DNA of 64,000 bases from Sarcocystis neurona (taxonomy: Eukaryota > Apicomplexa > Conoidasida > Eucoccidiorida > Sarcocystidae), in NCBI GenBank assembly GCA_000727475.1, contig KL647325.1, positions 1-64,000 on the forward strand, read 5' to 3'. This document shows, one piece after another, positions 45,478 to 56,024 of the stretch. The position numbers and the translations under genes are program-made. The notes under the pieces are model-generated. The model was not told the DNA's origin, ran no database searches, and saw only the letters and a program-made list of their open reading frames with translations. Position 1 is the stretch's first letter. Every line of letters starts with the position of its first letter.

Positions 45478-46508
45478 AAAAAATACAAACAAGTCAGAAA
45501 GATAACGACGACGTAACAAATGGTCGTGTGTGTACGGGGTAGTGAGGCCTTTCTGTTTCATATGCGATATCACTCTACACGGTGTTAAAAATGGTAGTGG
45601 GACTCGTACTGCTACATGTCTTCAGGTGCAAGCGAATTTTTGCAAGAGTGACAGTGGTAGCCGTAGTAGCAAGTAGCCCCGACATTAATAGTAGGGGCAC
45701 TGACAGGTCGTACAAAAGCCCACCACGACGCTTCTAGGAGTTAAATACGTATACTGAGCCTCCTTACATCATCAGTGGCAACAGTGGACCAAGTACAATT
45801 GGTTCAAAGACTTCCAGTAGTACGAGGAGCAGTAATAGAAATGGTCTGGCTAGCAGTGTTTCCGTTGTAAAAGCACACATCTTATCCGGACATCTGCACC
45901 CTCTGAAAGCCACCGTCGAGTGCTCCAGAACAGCAGCCACAGTCGAGGCAGCTGGAGCCGTAACAGCGCTGATGCCCGCAGGAGTCCTAGTAGCCACAGT
46001 ACTAGTCGCACTACGAGTACGACGATTAACGGAAGCCTCTGCGCACGTTCGGGCGTGTTCTCGTGTGACAGCCGGGCGAAGAGAGCGAGGGGGGTCAATG
46101 CTCACCATAGCAACGTACGCGAAAAACGGCGTCTCCGCTCCGACTCGCCACCGCCGCCGCAGCAGCTGCAGGCGCGTCTGTGCAGCAGTGCATGCAGCAG
46201 CGGCAGCAACGCATGCAGCAGTCGTAATGCTTCGCCGGTGGACGGAGCAGCGCGCACGCAGCGGCGAAGAAGCACGTGCAGCAGCACGAACAGTGCGCAC
46301 GGCAGTCGCGGCAACGGGATCCAATTAGCAGTGGGAGCAACGGGTGCCTCAGCAGAATCCGTCTCAGTAGTGGCAGCGACAACACCACAGGCACGTTGCA
46401 GCAACAGCAGCAGCCCAGCACACATGGCTGCAGCGTCAAAAGCAGCCGCGTGGAAAGAAGCAGCAGCAGCAGCGACGCTGAGGAACGTTCCCCCACATAA
46501 GCACTGCA
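45478..46508. other. Spacer with S/R-rich open frame, no ATG
   Basis: Between 45920 and 46657 a plus-strand frame stays open for 245 codons with S/R/N-rich sequence interrupted by DSPPPPQQLQARLC and ending in KSRKTVSPVVS. It resembles coccidian serine-rich protein but lacks an ATG in its first 180 codons. Other frames on both strands are open in the CAG-rich part (46130-46480). I see no decisive splice sites. Confidence 0.35.
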
Positions 46509-47063
46509 ATGAAAAAAGAGAAGAGATTTGGGCCTCCGGAGACGCTGGTAGCTACAGGTTCACTGACACATGCAACAGGGAGGGTAGACGCGAGAGAAAC
46601 GAGTGTGCAGGGGATTTTGCGAAAAGTCGGAAGACGGTATCGCCAGTCGTTTCTTGACGACACGTTTATGCCTCCGCCTGCGGTGTTGAGACGCCTATTA
46701 CTATGCACTGCATGCATGTGTTGTGCGCTGCAGATATCAGTCTGCAGCCCTACGGTCGTGCTGCAGCTTCGTCGACGTACTAGCCACGCGTGTCTCCCCC
46801 GTGCAAATGCAGCACCCAGTCCGCTGCGACTGCTGCGCGCACAGCACCTCCCTCACTCGCGTCACGCGTACTACGCTTGTGTGTGTGTGAGATTCGCTGT
46901 ATGGAGACACGCTACACTCTTCGTCGTGCTAACGACCTCTTGCATACCACTTACAGCACAGGAACTCAACCCGAAAGAAAAATGTTGTACCGACGTCACT
47001 CGTCTACACGTCGAGTGTAGACGTGTGACTGTTGCAACCGTGCTCCAGATGAAATCTCGCTGA
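46509..47063 (+). CDS. Candidate hypothetical protein, 184 aa
   Basis: An ATG at 46509 opens 184 codons to TGA at 47061. The first 65 residues are the most protein-like (KEKRFGPPETLVATGSLTHA, then SVQGILRKVGRRYRQSFLDD and TFMPPPAVLRRLL). The second half is cysteine- and arginine-rich and may run into non-coding sequence. It lies opposite the minus-strand exons of the RRM-like gene without overlapping the ones identified. No domain recognised. Confidence 0.35.
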   Translation: MKKEKRFGPPETLVATGSLTHATGRVDARETSVQGILRKVGRRYRQSFLDDTFMPPPAVLRRLLLCTACMCCALQISVCSPTVVLQLRRRTSHACLPRANAAPSPLRLLRAQHLPHSRHAYYACVCVRFAVWRHATLFVVLTTSCIPLTAQELNPKEKCCTDVTRLHVECRRVTVATVLQMKSR

Positions 47064-47235
47064 ATGCACCGGTGGAGACGTTTCGTCGGCAACGAGGAAG
47101 TGACTCGGCAGCAGTGCGCATGGATTTGTATATGGAGGAGTGCACACACAGCCAACACGACAGACCGTGCTGCAGTGGTGGCGCTCGGAAAGGTGAGGCC
47201 CCGGCCCCATTGTGGCACTGTTGGAGTGTACGTAC

Positions 47236-47367
47236 AGCGAATGCAACAATGCACGCGGAAGTTCGGTTTTTTCTCCAAGGACACCACTGAAGTGGTTTTG
47301 ATGGAAACGCCGACTTTCTTGCAGCAGATACAAAGATTCCGAGGCGTTTTCTGAAGAACGGCAGCTT
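47236..47367 (-). CDS. RRM-like gene, likely exon (44 codons)
   Basis: Acceptor cgtgtattactgcag places the exon start at 47367 in phase 0, directly compatible with the phase-0 end of the exon at 47659 across a 291-bp intron. It encodes KLPFFRKRLGIFVSAARKSA, then PSKPLQWCPWRKNRTSACIV, to a possible donor gct|gtacgt (47236/47235). Joined to the upstream exon, the residues RDVKLTL-KLPFF and RLGIFVS fit the second helix and last strand of an RRM fold. The donor is only moderate, and the frame stays open beyond it. Confidence 0.45.
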
Positions 47368-47658
47368 CTGCAGTAATACACGGATGGCACGTCTGCGGGT
47401 GCGCCCACTGCCGGGTGTACGTGCAGTGCAGGAATCTAAACTCGCAGACAGTCTCGTCGCCGCTGTTCCGGAACGCAGACACGCGCGGTCTACGGAGTGT
47501 ACGTACACCGCAGGCGTCACGCAGCACTACTAGTGCACGCGTTGTCTATGTGGTGTGTAACCAGGATGGGCACATGCACGTCTCTGTGCAGTGAACGAAT
47601 ATCACAAGGAGGGACATGTTCAGTCGGGTAATTCACCTCGCGTTTATGCTGCCCTTAC

Positions 47659-47826
47659 CAGCGTGAGTTTGACGTCCCGCATGCGATGGAATTCCAGAAA
47701 AAAGGAGGTGCAGTTTGCTGCTTCGTGGTGGAATTTGCGGACGGCCTTCGGAAAAAGGCGTAGCTGGTAGGCAAGATTTGCAAACTCTCCCTCGCTCACT
47801 TCGTCTTCCCACCCCGTAGTGAATAT
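47659..47826 (-). CDS. RRM-like gene, exon with second RRM-like half
   Basis: A textbook exon of 168 bp: acceptor gctacgctgcag, start 47826, end 47659, donor cacgctg|gtaagg, phase 0 at both ends. It encodes IFTTGWEDEVSEGEFANLAY, then QLRLFPKAVRKFHHEAANCT and SFFLEFHRMRDVKLTL. The helix SEGEFANLAYQL followed by the strand TSFFLEFHRMRD resembles the first helix and third strand (RNP1-like position) of an RRM. This is structural inference, since aromatic RNP residues are not canonical. Confidence 0.65.
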
Positions 47827-49440
47827 CTGCAGCGTAGCAACTCTCACACAGCCGCAGACATACTCACGTCTACGCTACGGACACACGTCCACGTGGCCGT
47901 GTATACACAGACATGTATGCACGTATGTACTTGTGCAGACAGAGAGGCAGGGAGACGCAGAAATGAGTCCACTGCCAACTTGCACGACAGAGGTGACCAC
48001 ACCAGGATGCAGACAAATATAAAACCGTCTGCAAGTATATACGCAGATATACATAAGACGATGGACAAAGAGGCACACATATAGGTAAACAGGCAAAGAC
48101 GCAGATGTGTCTGCAGGTACAGGCACATCCCTTCACACACGAAGGTCGGCAAACACCTGCGATGGAGAATGGAAGTCCCAGCAGCTGAGCCGTGAGCCAC
48201 CACGCACTTTCTCCGCCTCCTCACCCTCCCCAGTACTTGCACATCTGCAACTATATATATATATATGATTGTTAAGTACTCGAGAAAACGCTTACGTACG
48301 TGTGTGCCTTCGCCCGCGTGCAGCACTGGCATATTTGTGACGTCCTCCTGCAACTGCACATGAATACGTCGGCACAGATATAAATTTTACTTATGCTCGC
48401 ACACACGACTCAAGCTTACGTCGGCGAAGCGGCAGTGCCCGGGACGCATGCAGCGATGCTTCACTAGTGGAACGCAGCGCCAGCGTGAGCCCCGAACAAC
48501 AAAGCCGCAGCGACTTCTAGCAGGGGGAGGGAGCACAGCAGTGGAGTGCGACACACAGCTGTGTTCGTGCACACACCACGCGCAAGGACGGCCACACACA
48601 TAGCCATTGTTATATACATGTATCTATGCATTCGTACATATGTATACACATACTTATATATATATCTATACACATACGCAGAAGTGTTCTTTTTCCACCG
48701 CGGAAAACAGTCAGAGACACTGATGATGCTGGGAAGAGCCTGGTGCGGAGTGCAGCGTTGCACGCGCGTGCACCTCATGCTGCTAAGGCCAGAGCAGGAG
48801 CGTAGCGGGGTGATGGATCGCGGCTAGCTCCTGACGAACGAGGCCGTCTGCGACTGCTCAGTGTCCCTACGACAAGACACTGGCGTGGCGCCAGAGAGCA
48901 GCAAGTAGGTAGAGCACACCAGCGGTGCGGGAGCAGCAGCTCAGCAGCAGCACAGCAGCAACTGTTCGAAGAGGGAAGGGGGTCGCTGCATCCGACGGAG
49001 GACCTGCTGACGTGGAAAGACTTCTACTGTGCACACAGACTGCTAGAACACACAGCGCGATTGATTCACCTGCGTTCACGTGCATATATACGCGTACAAA
49101 TACTAGGGCACCCACACCCGGACTGCTGTTTATGGCGGCGGTGATAGTGACAAACTGCAGACAACCTGTCAAGAAATGTCTACTGCCTCGGTACAGAGAA
49201 GTAGGACACGCACGTGCATGCGTCACCTGAAAAGGGCTTTTCGAAGGGAGGTAGTCCAACGACGGGTGGCACAGAAAAAGAGCCGCGCGGTCTGCACGCA
49301 GAGGCAGCAGCGGCAGCAGCAACGGCGTCACCAGCAATGCCCAGGGGGCAGTGTGCTCTACGGCAAAGGCAGACCCGAGCCGGGCTCGCGGCGGCAGTGG
49401 CAGCGACAGCCAGCAACAACACCGCGGCAGCAGACAGCAC
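47827..49440 (-). other. Intron of the RRM-like gene, 1.6 kb
   Basis: Lies between donor ggtcag|gtgctg (49441/49440) and acceptor gctgcag before 47826. It contains TA/CA-rich DNA and short CAG clusters (48900-48960, 49290-49440). A possible extra exon at about 48157-48249 (QVLGRVRRRRKCVVAHGSAA, donor catcgcag|gtgttt) does not keep phase with the neighbours and is probably not used. Confidence 0.5.
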
Positions 49441-49495
49441 CTGACCTCCTAAGTCTCTGTACGCCCACGAATTCTCAGCAAGCAAGGCTTCATAT
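49441..49495 (-). CDS. RRM-like gene, micro-exon (55 bp)
   Basis: Acceptor tctctctatatgtag, start 49495 (phase 2), end 49441 at donor ggtcag|gtgctg (phase 0). It encodes YEALLAENSWAYRDLGGQ, which continues smoothly into IFTTGW of the exon at 47826. The upstream exon at 49682 ends with the two bases needed to complete arginine at its first codon. Both neighbouring phases agree, which is the main support for such a short exon. Confidence 0.55.
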
Positions 49496-49681
49496 CTACA
49501 TATAGAGAGAGTGGGCAGCTTTAATATATACACGCATGTGCACTCTCGCGGCAGATACGCGCCTGATCGTACACCTTTCTCGCTCAACGGAGGAGACGTA
49601 AAATTCTCGATGTATATTATCTCTGAACCTCAAACGGACACACGTCGGCTACGGTCTGTCCTGGCCGCTGTGTTTGCAAAC

Positions 49682-49757
49682 CTCGCCGTGCGCGCAAGCG
49701 GCAGATGAACCGGGCTTGTGGTCGGCTTCGACCACTTGCGCGGTCTTTCAGACACAT
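49682..49757 (-). CDS. RRM-like gene, short exon (76 bp)
   Basis: Acceptor ataaagtcttgcag, start 49757 in phase 1, matching the single extra base at the end of the 50219 exon. End 49682 at donor ggcgag|gtttgc in phase 2, matching the next exon. It encodes VSERPRKWSKPTTSPVHLPL and ARTA, a plausible linker after the RRM-like domain. The donor is weaker than average. Downstream sequence in another frame (CRLRARRGLQTQ) is less compatible. Confidence 0.5.
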
Positions 49758-50218
49758 CTGCAAGACTTTATACATATATATATATATGTATATATATATA
49801 ACACTAACTCTCGTCTTCACAAGCGACAATTACTCTTACGACAGCCCTCCACCAATGCACACACGTCTGTGCACATTATTCTCTTTTTGGAGCCAGATAC
49901 ACACGTACACATGGATGTACTTGTCCCACATACATATATATATATGTATATGCATATACAGAAAATATACATATATATATATGTATATGCAGCCACTTGT
50001 GAACGTGTCAGTCTTTGTGTGAGCACTCAGAGGTATGCCTACGAGATTCCCCTCTTCGTACATGAAGTCATACACATGTTCACGTACGCGCTCCTATCTA
50101 CATATATGGAAATATGTACGTGCTGCACGTGCTTCTCTTATGTATTCGTCTCTATCGCTCCCTCTTTAACGTAGACATATAAAGGGAGAGGTGGAGATAT
50201 ATGTGCATGTACACTTAC

Positions 50219-50393
50219 TAGCCCAAAGAAAAGAGCAGCCGAAGAGCTGGCCGTAGTGAACTCGGTTGGGGATCGGAATTTCTTTTATTTTTCCAACGGC
50301 CGTGCAAGCGTCTTTTTCGCTGCTGCACAGCACGTAGCACGTCTCTCCCTGCACCCCGTCCTTGCGGAAGCGGAAGACGATATCCCGCGGGTC
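50219..50393 (-). CDS. RRM-like gene, exon encoding second half of the domain
   Basis: Acceptor cgtccctgtgtccag, start 50393 (phase 0), end 50219 at donor ggcta|gtaagt (phase 1); 58 codons plus one base. It encodes DPRDIVFRFRKDGVQGETCY, then VLCSSEKDACTAVGKIKEIP and LFGCSFLWA. This reads as RRM strand 2 (DIVFRF), strand 3 (ETCYVLCSS), helix 2 (EKDACTAVGKI) and strand 4 (LFGCSFLW). Joined in phase 0 to the exon at 52170 it completes the fold. Predicted role: RNA binding; the target is unknown. Confidence 0.7.
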
Positions 50394-52169
50394 CTGGACA
50401 CAGGGACGCGCACAATAGTACAGCACGAGCAGCGCCCTCACGCTGCTGACCTGCTGCTCATGTGTCGCAGCCTGCTGTTACTCGTGTGCGTCGCAGTTTG
50501 TTTCGCTGCTGCTGCTCCTGCTGCTGCCCGGCTGTCCTGATGCTGTTGTTGCTGTATTGCTGCTGCTAGGGTGCTGCTGTTTCCTTTTGCTGCTGCTGCC
50601 GGCGCAGTACGGTTGCTGCACTGCTGCTCGAGCTACGCTGCCGCTGCCTCGCGCCGCTGCCGGCGTCGCTGTCTTGCTGCTGTTCTCCTGCTCAATCGAT
50701 CTCCCAGTGCTGCGGCTGCGTCGCCGAGATCCACTGCTGCACTTTGATTTTTGTGTTACGCTTGCTGGCTGCGGCGGCTGTGGAGGACCCCCAGCTGTTT
50801 TGGCGGGACCGCTGCTGCTGCAGCTCATGTGCGTCTGCTCTGCGGCTGCTGCTAATGCTGCTGGTGGGGTGGATGATGCGGTAACAGCTGTTGCTCCTGT
50901 CGCTGCTTCTGTGAGTGTGTTGCTGTTGCTGCTGCTCCTGTCGCTGCTGCTGTGAGTGTGTTGTTGCTGCTGCCGTTCCTGTTGCTGCTGCTATGAGTGT
51001 GTTGGTGTTGCTGCTGCTCACGTCGCTGCTGCTGTGAGTTTGTTGCTGCTGCTGTGAGTTTGTTGCTGCTGCTGCCGTTCCTGTCGCTGCTGCTGTGACT
51101 CTGTTGCTGTTGCTGCTGCTCACGTCGCTGCTGCTGTGAGTGTGTTGCTGTTGCTGCTGCTGTGCTGTTTTCCGCCTTATTGCTGTTTCGTGTTGCTTCA
51201 CTGTAGAATGTCTGACAATGGGTGTTCCCTGCAACGCAGGCGGATGCCTGGGAAAATCGTCTATTTCTTCGTTTCTTCGAAGTAGCACCAGTGCAAGCAT
51301 GTGTTGTGATACGTCTGGGCTGCGAGAGCTGGTACGGGTGCAACAACAGCAGCAGTTGTTTCACCAGCAGCAGCAGCATCTCCTACGCTAGAGCAGTCGT
51401 TGCTGTTGCCTCTTCACCTGACTGCTGCTACCCCGCAGCAGGTACAGCAGCGACTACCGCCGTCCCCGCCGCAGCACAAGAACCAGCTGTGCTGCCTGCA
51501 ACACGAGAAGCAGCCAGGTTTTACGAACACCAGTAGTAGGGCCAGCACGCATACGGCAACAAGAGCCGCAGCAGCAGACACTAGCAGAAGAGTTCATATT
51601 GTCGCTTCAGCTACGAGACCGCTGGTACAGCATGTGCCAAGCGATCTCAGCAGCTTATTACCTATAACGAAGAGGAGAGAGAGAACTCGGCAGATACGTA
51701 AGTCAATAAGCGGGTTAAATGTAGACACCCGTAGGCTGCTATAAATTCCTGCGAACGTTCACCATGTAGCCCATATGGATATTCACAGATATATACACAT
51801 ATGAATACATATATACACACATATACACACATTCTCAGCACATACGTCTAATATATAAATGACGTGTCTATATAGACAGTTGTCCATCGGCCAGATATAG
51901 ATCCATTTATATACTGCGTCAGCAAAATGTGGAAAGAGACGTGTATTAATAGATATGTATGCGCTGTCTAGCGAGGCGGTCAGCAGGGGCAGGGAAGAGG
52001 CGCGTGTGGTCAGCCATGACAGAGCCCGTCACTCGAGTACGAATACAACAATTTCTGTGATAGTAAGAAGCAAAGGTGAACCAGAGAAAGACGAACGAAG
52101 AAACGCCGTGGGGCTAGTAATTCTACAAAGTGACTCGAGCTCATGAAGAGGAGAAAATGTTGGACATAC
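50394..52169 (-). other. 1.78-kb intron inside the RRM-like domain, carrying a CTG/CAG array
   Basis: Bounded by donor acttgtt|gtatgt (52170/52169) and the acceptor before 50393, both phase 0. From 50480 to 51180 it holds a CTG-rich array with degenerate longer units (recurrent gctgctgctgtgagtgtgttg and gttgctgctgctcacgtcgc). The array is open on the minus strand for about 200 codons (H/S/Q-rich), but the flanking exons fit each other without it. TA repeats occupy 51770-51850. Other CAG-rich open frames around 51400-51740 are unsupported. Confidence 0.55.
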
Positions 52170-52320
52170 AACAAGTATTCCTGCATGCTGGAGCAGCAGG
52201 TCCCGGACTTCAAGACGCCCGTACGTGGAGGGTACGGGCTGCAGAGTGACGACGCGGCGAAGATGCTCCGGGGCCGCAAGCCGCTGCAGATCTTCCGTTA
52301 GGTAGTAGAAGCGCTCGAAT
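52170..52320 (-). CDS. RRM-like gene, exon encoding first half of the domain
   Basis: Acceptor gcggctgctaccacag, start 52320 (phase 2), end 52170 at donor acttgtt|gtatgt (phase 0); 50 codons. It encodes FERFYYLTEDLQRLAAPEHL, then RRVVTLQPVPSTYGRLEVRD and LLLQHAGILV. VVTLQPVP suits RRM strand 1 and TYGRLEVRDLLLQHAG helix 1. Aromatic RNP2 residues are absent, so this may be a divergent or protein-binding RRM. The plus strand is open here from ATG at 52143 (MKRRKCWTYNKY), a shadow in my view. Upstream exons were not resolved. Confidence 0.65.
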
Positions 52321-52560
52321 CTGTGGTAGCAGCCGCACAGGTCGAACAGAAGCAGCAGCAGGAGCACGAACTGCAGCGGCAGTGGCAAAAGGGAGCGCGC
52401 GGTGAGGGGAGAGCACTGCAAGAGGGAAAGCAGCGACACCGACACGGTTGGCACGCAGACGGAGACAGCTGCAGCAGAAGCGCCTGCGCGAAGGAGCGGG
52501 GTGCACGACAGAAATGCAGCAATAGCACCAACACCAGCAGCCACAACAGCAGCAGCAGCA

Positions 52561-52644
52561 GCCACAGCAGCAGAGGCAGCCACAGCGGCAGGAGCAGCCA
52601 CAGCAGCAGGAGCGGCCACAGCAGCAGGAGCGGCCACAGCAGAT
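52561..52644 (-). repeat. 18-bp tandem repeat, alanine-coding on the minus strand
   Basis: The motif gccacagc recurs every 18 bp at 52561, 52579, 52597, 52615 and 52633, within units of the form cagcaggagcggccacag. On the minus strand it reads AAPAAV repeatedly in an open frame. It lies upstream of the RRM-like exon and may be in a coding exon or an intron of that gene. Confidence 0.85.
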
Positions 52645-53685
52645 GTACGCAGGTATATGCGGCAGTAGCTCCCCACACACACGGCTGCAGCAGACGTAGC
52701 AGCCGCTGGATGCCTTTGTAAAAAGAAAAGTCTTCCGAGATGAGAAAGACAAAAGGCGTGCACGTGTACCTGTCGCGGGCGTAGTCACAACAGCGGCAGC
52801 AGGAACAGCAGGAGCGGCCGCGACGCATGTAAGGCAGATGAGACGCTTCTCTTTCTGCCGTGCACGTGTCGCTAAAAGGTCGCTGATCCCCTCTCCCACA
52901 CAGAGGCGCACACACGTGCAGGCACATCGCTGACGCACAGACACATACGCATACACGCCCCAGCCTACATACAAATATTTATACACACATAGGCCTGCGT
53001 CCATACATTGCTAGACACATCCACCTTCCGTAGTGGCACGAACACCCGCGCCTCGTACAGGTACACACGCATACACTGGTGGGCAGAGAGTCGCGCACTA
53101 CCTGCGTAGCTCGCTCCGCGCACAGGCAGGCGCTCGGCAGCACGCATGCGAGAAGGATCCTCTCCCTAGATGACCACGCACGCAGACATCCACACGTGCA
53201 GACACATATATATGTCTACACACCTATACAGCAAAACAGCCACACGTATAGGCAAACACATACATACACACTTGCACATACATACATACGAAGATGCACA
53301 CATACACACACATATACACCTTCACACATAAGACGTGCAGATATATACACGCACATACACATATACAAAAACACAAGTACATACGTACATTCATACCTAC
53401 ACACGTAACATATATACACACGTGTATCCACGGGTCCTGCAAACGTATCTTCTTCGACCCTTTCTCTCTATATATATGCATATCTCTGGCCCTTTCAATA
53501 TGTATATATATGTATGACAGTGTACACCTACGCGTGCAGACGCGTAGGCGTTATAAATGTACATACATGTATATATATGTGCACATCTCCGCATGGATAC
53601 AACGAATTACGCCAGAGGGCGAGTGCATGCGCCTTCGGCAGGCGCATTCAAATTATAATCCTTCCTCTAACTCCTCTGTCTGCAG
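52645..53685. other. Spacer, CA/TA-rich
   Basis: Contains a possible minus-strand exon fragment near 52820-52880 (SDLLATRARQKEKRLICLT) that could lie upstream in the RRM-like gene, then CA/TA microsatellites from 52940 to 53600. No further supported feature. Confidence 0.35.
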
Positions 53686-53929
53686 TCCCCGGAACCTAAT
53701 GGCGAGAGTGAGAGAAGACAGCAGTGTTACGAAAGTATCAGCAGCACCAGCAGCAGCAGACCAGCAGAGAGCCCTGCGGCCGCTGAGTGATGCTTTGCTC
53801 GGGAAAGCGTCGCCTGGTGCATGCGAAACAGAGCGCGCAGCAGCGGAGTTTCTTGTGCTGCTGTCCTACGAGTGGAGGAGCTGCCTTTGCGCGAAGCGGT
53901 CTGCCTCTGGGCAGGGCTTGTTTGTCTGA
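53686..53929 (+). CDS. Probable terminal exon or short gene, alanine-rich
   Basis: A strong acceptor (taactcctctgtctgcag) precedes 53686. The frame (phase 2) runs PRNLMARVREDSSVTKVSAA, an A/D/Q-rich stretch, then LRPLSDALLGKASPGACETE and AAEFLVLLSYEWRSCLCAKR, to TGA at 53927. The internal ATG at 53699 could be a start giving 76 residues. The sequence is non-repetitive apart from one short CAG run. Upstream exons were not found in the microsatellite-rich DNA before it. Product unknown. Confidence 0.45.
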
Positions 53930-55119
53930 GAAACGTGCTAGAAGAACATACAAAGCAGCAGCCGCCGCCTCGTCCCTTCATCTAATGCAGCGGTCTCCTG
54001 CTGTTGCTGTTGCACATCTTATTTTACTGCCCGCTCCGTCCTGCCCACGTGTACCGCTACAAATGCGCTTAAAAGAAAGAAGCAGCTGCTGGTCTTTCTC
54101 TGGATTCACCTGCAGCACCGAACAGCTGGCCAAGGGCAGCAGCAGCAACAGCAGCAGCAGCAGACGGCGACGGTTTCCCAGCAGACAGCGTTAGTGAAGT
54201 ACGGCGATTTTCACGTGCGTGAAGAACGCTGTCGTTCACGTCCCGTTTGATCGGCTCAGAGAAAGCAGCGGAGCGACGGAAGCCGCCCCATAGAGCAGCT
54301 GCGTTGTGAGTGTAAAAGACGAGGAGGAGAAGAAGCAGCAGCCGCGCTACGTTGGTTGCAACAGGAAGAAGAACAGAGAGAGACAGGAAACGCAGCACCA
54401 GCAACAGCCCTGCATACAGCGCTCCGTTGCAGAGCAGCAGTGTGAGTCGAGACCGACAAGAAAGCAGCAGCGGCAACATAGCAGGTGTGGTTCTATCTCT
54501 GTGCAGCTGCAGCAGCGTGTGCAGCAACAGCAAGCGCTACAACGACAGCAGCAGCAGCTCAGACGCCTGCGTCTTCACCGTTGCCTGGGTCTTCGCCGGT
54601 CTCTGCATCCCGCCACGCGCGTGCCGCATGCAGCACTCGACGGGGGAAACCTCTGACCCAGCAGCAACGCATCCCGTACCCCGGTATATATATATATATA
54701 TGCGTGTATATGTGTGTGCTTGTATGTACATACACATATATATATAGGTATACCTTCCCATGCGTATATGTGTGGATGTGGGAAGGTATACAGACATGTG
54801 TATATATACGTACGTGTGTATGCTTAGGTGTTCATGGGCGTGCTCGCCGACATATACATGTGCCTGTGTGTACGTATAAAGATATGATACTCAGCAGCGC
54901 TGTACAGGCGTATGTTCGCATGTTGCACGAGGAGAGACAGCGCTCGGCAACATGTACGCGGCGCTCGAATACTTCCTGCAGGACAGGGAACGCAGAGGAA
55001 ACACGTGCAGCAAACGCAGAGGCTCTCGGGAGTAGCAGGCAAAGCAGGAGCAGCAGCGAGAAGGCGACCCCACGCGTGTGTCGCAGAGGAAGAGAGGAAA
55101 CTCAGAAAGACAGCAAGGC
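53930..55119. other. CAG-rich spacer with frames open on both strands
   Basis: The stretch 53950-54660 is open in several frames (plus: S/R/Q-rich; minus: L-rich), with no ATG and acceptor combination that stands out. TA/GT arrays occupy 54683-54830. The segment 54905-55119 lies just downstream of the minus-strand stop at 55120 and is a likely 3' untranslated region. Confidence 0.35.
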
Positions 55120-55539
55120 CTACTCTTCGAGATACGCAGCCACGTCGTAGCCGTCGCACAGCGTGACAGCACTTTCTGGTGGGAGAATCTTGCAGAGTCG
55201 CTGCTGCAGCTGCTGCGCTGCTGCTGCTGCGTCGACGCAGCCTGCCATCAACGCGGCAGGCAGCAGCACCAGGCACCGTCCCTGCGCCCTCCCCAGGCGA
55301 GACCTCTGTACCAGCAACGATGCAGCAGGGCCGGCAGCAGCTGCAGCAGTAGGAGCCGCAGCAGCTGCAGCAGCAGGACCCGCAGCAGGGTGTGCAGCAG
55401 CCGGGTCCGCAGTATCTGCAGCAGCAGGAGCCGCAGCAGGCGCGGGAGAAGACCCCGCCGCACTGCCGCCAGCAGAGGAAGAGGAGCAGGACACATCGTA
55501 GGAGACGGAGGTTGCAGCGGCGCCCTCCACAGGGATGCC
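55120..55539 (-). CDS. Terminal exon, alanine-rich protein
   Basis: A clean acceptor (gctctcttttttgctgcag) opens at 55539 in phase 0 into GIPVEGAAATSVSYDVSCSS, then an alanine/proline array (CAG triplets in the A frame), and a conventional tail: VQRSRLGRAQGRCLVLLPAA, LMAGCVDAAAAAQQLQQRLC, KILPPESAVTLCDGYDVAAY and LEE before TAG at 55120. The tail looks folded (alternating hydrophobic strands and a helix), but I do not recognise the family. The exon at 56025-56286 may be upstream in the same gene. Confidence 0.6.
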   Translation of the reverse strand, partial: GIPVEGAAATSVSYDVSCSSSSAGGSAAGSSPAPAAAPAAADTADPAAAHPAAGPAAAAAAAPTAAAAAGPAASLLVQRSRLGRAQGRCLVLLPAALMAGCVDAAAAAQQLQQRLCKILPPESAVTLCDGYDVAAYLEE

Positions 55540-56024
55540 CTGCAGCAAAAAAGAGAGCAACGAAAACGTACGCGAGCCACATATTTATATGTAGAGCTGC
55601 ACTCAAGCAGCATCCTCGCTCAAAGCGGACGCTACATGCACATGCATGCACTTCTCAGCTTGTCAGTACAAAATGGCAGGCGTCTTCCTTATAGAGACTA
55701 ACAACATGCTCTGTACAACATACACACGGAACAAGTGTCTACCTATCTATCTATCTATATATATATATATATGCAGACACTCACGTAGACGTCTATGTAC
55801 ATACATGCACATATACCTCTGATTCACGCATACGTACACATATATTTATATATATATCCATATATATACATATATATGTACGTACATACGCAGACACTCA
55901 CGTAGGCGTATGTGTACGTACACACACATATATCTGTGACTCAAGCCTAAGCGTACGATACACCGATGCGGAGACGGATATACACACGTCTCTGTACGTA
56001 CGTACACATGTATCTGTGGCACAC
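55540..56024 (-). other. Probable intron with TA and CTAT arrays
   Basis: Includes ctat repeats running into (TA)n at 55740-55774 and further TA arrays at 55838-55880. It separates the terminal exon at 55539 from the candidate first exon ending near 56025. Confidence 0.45.

Noticed and set aside
50692..51300. H/S/Q-rich minus-strand frame of about 200 codons
   Set aside because: The flanking RRM-like exons join each other in phase 0 without it, so it is more likely intronic repeat.
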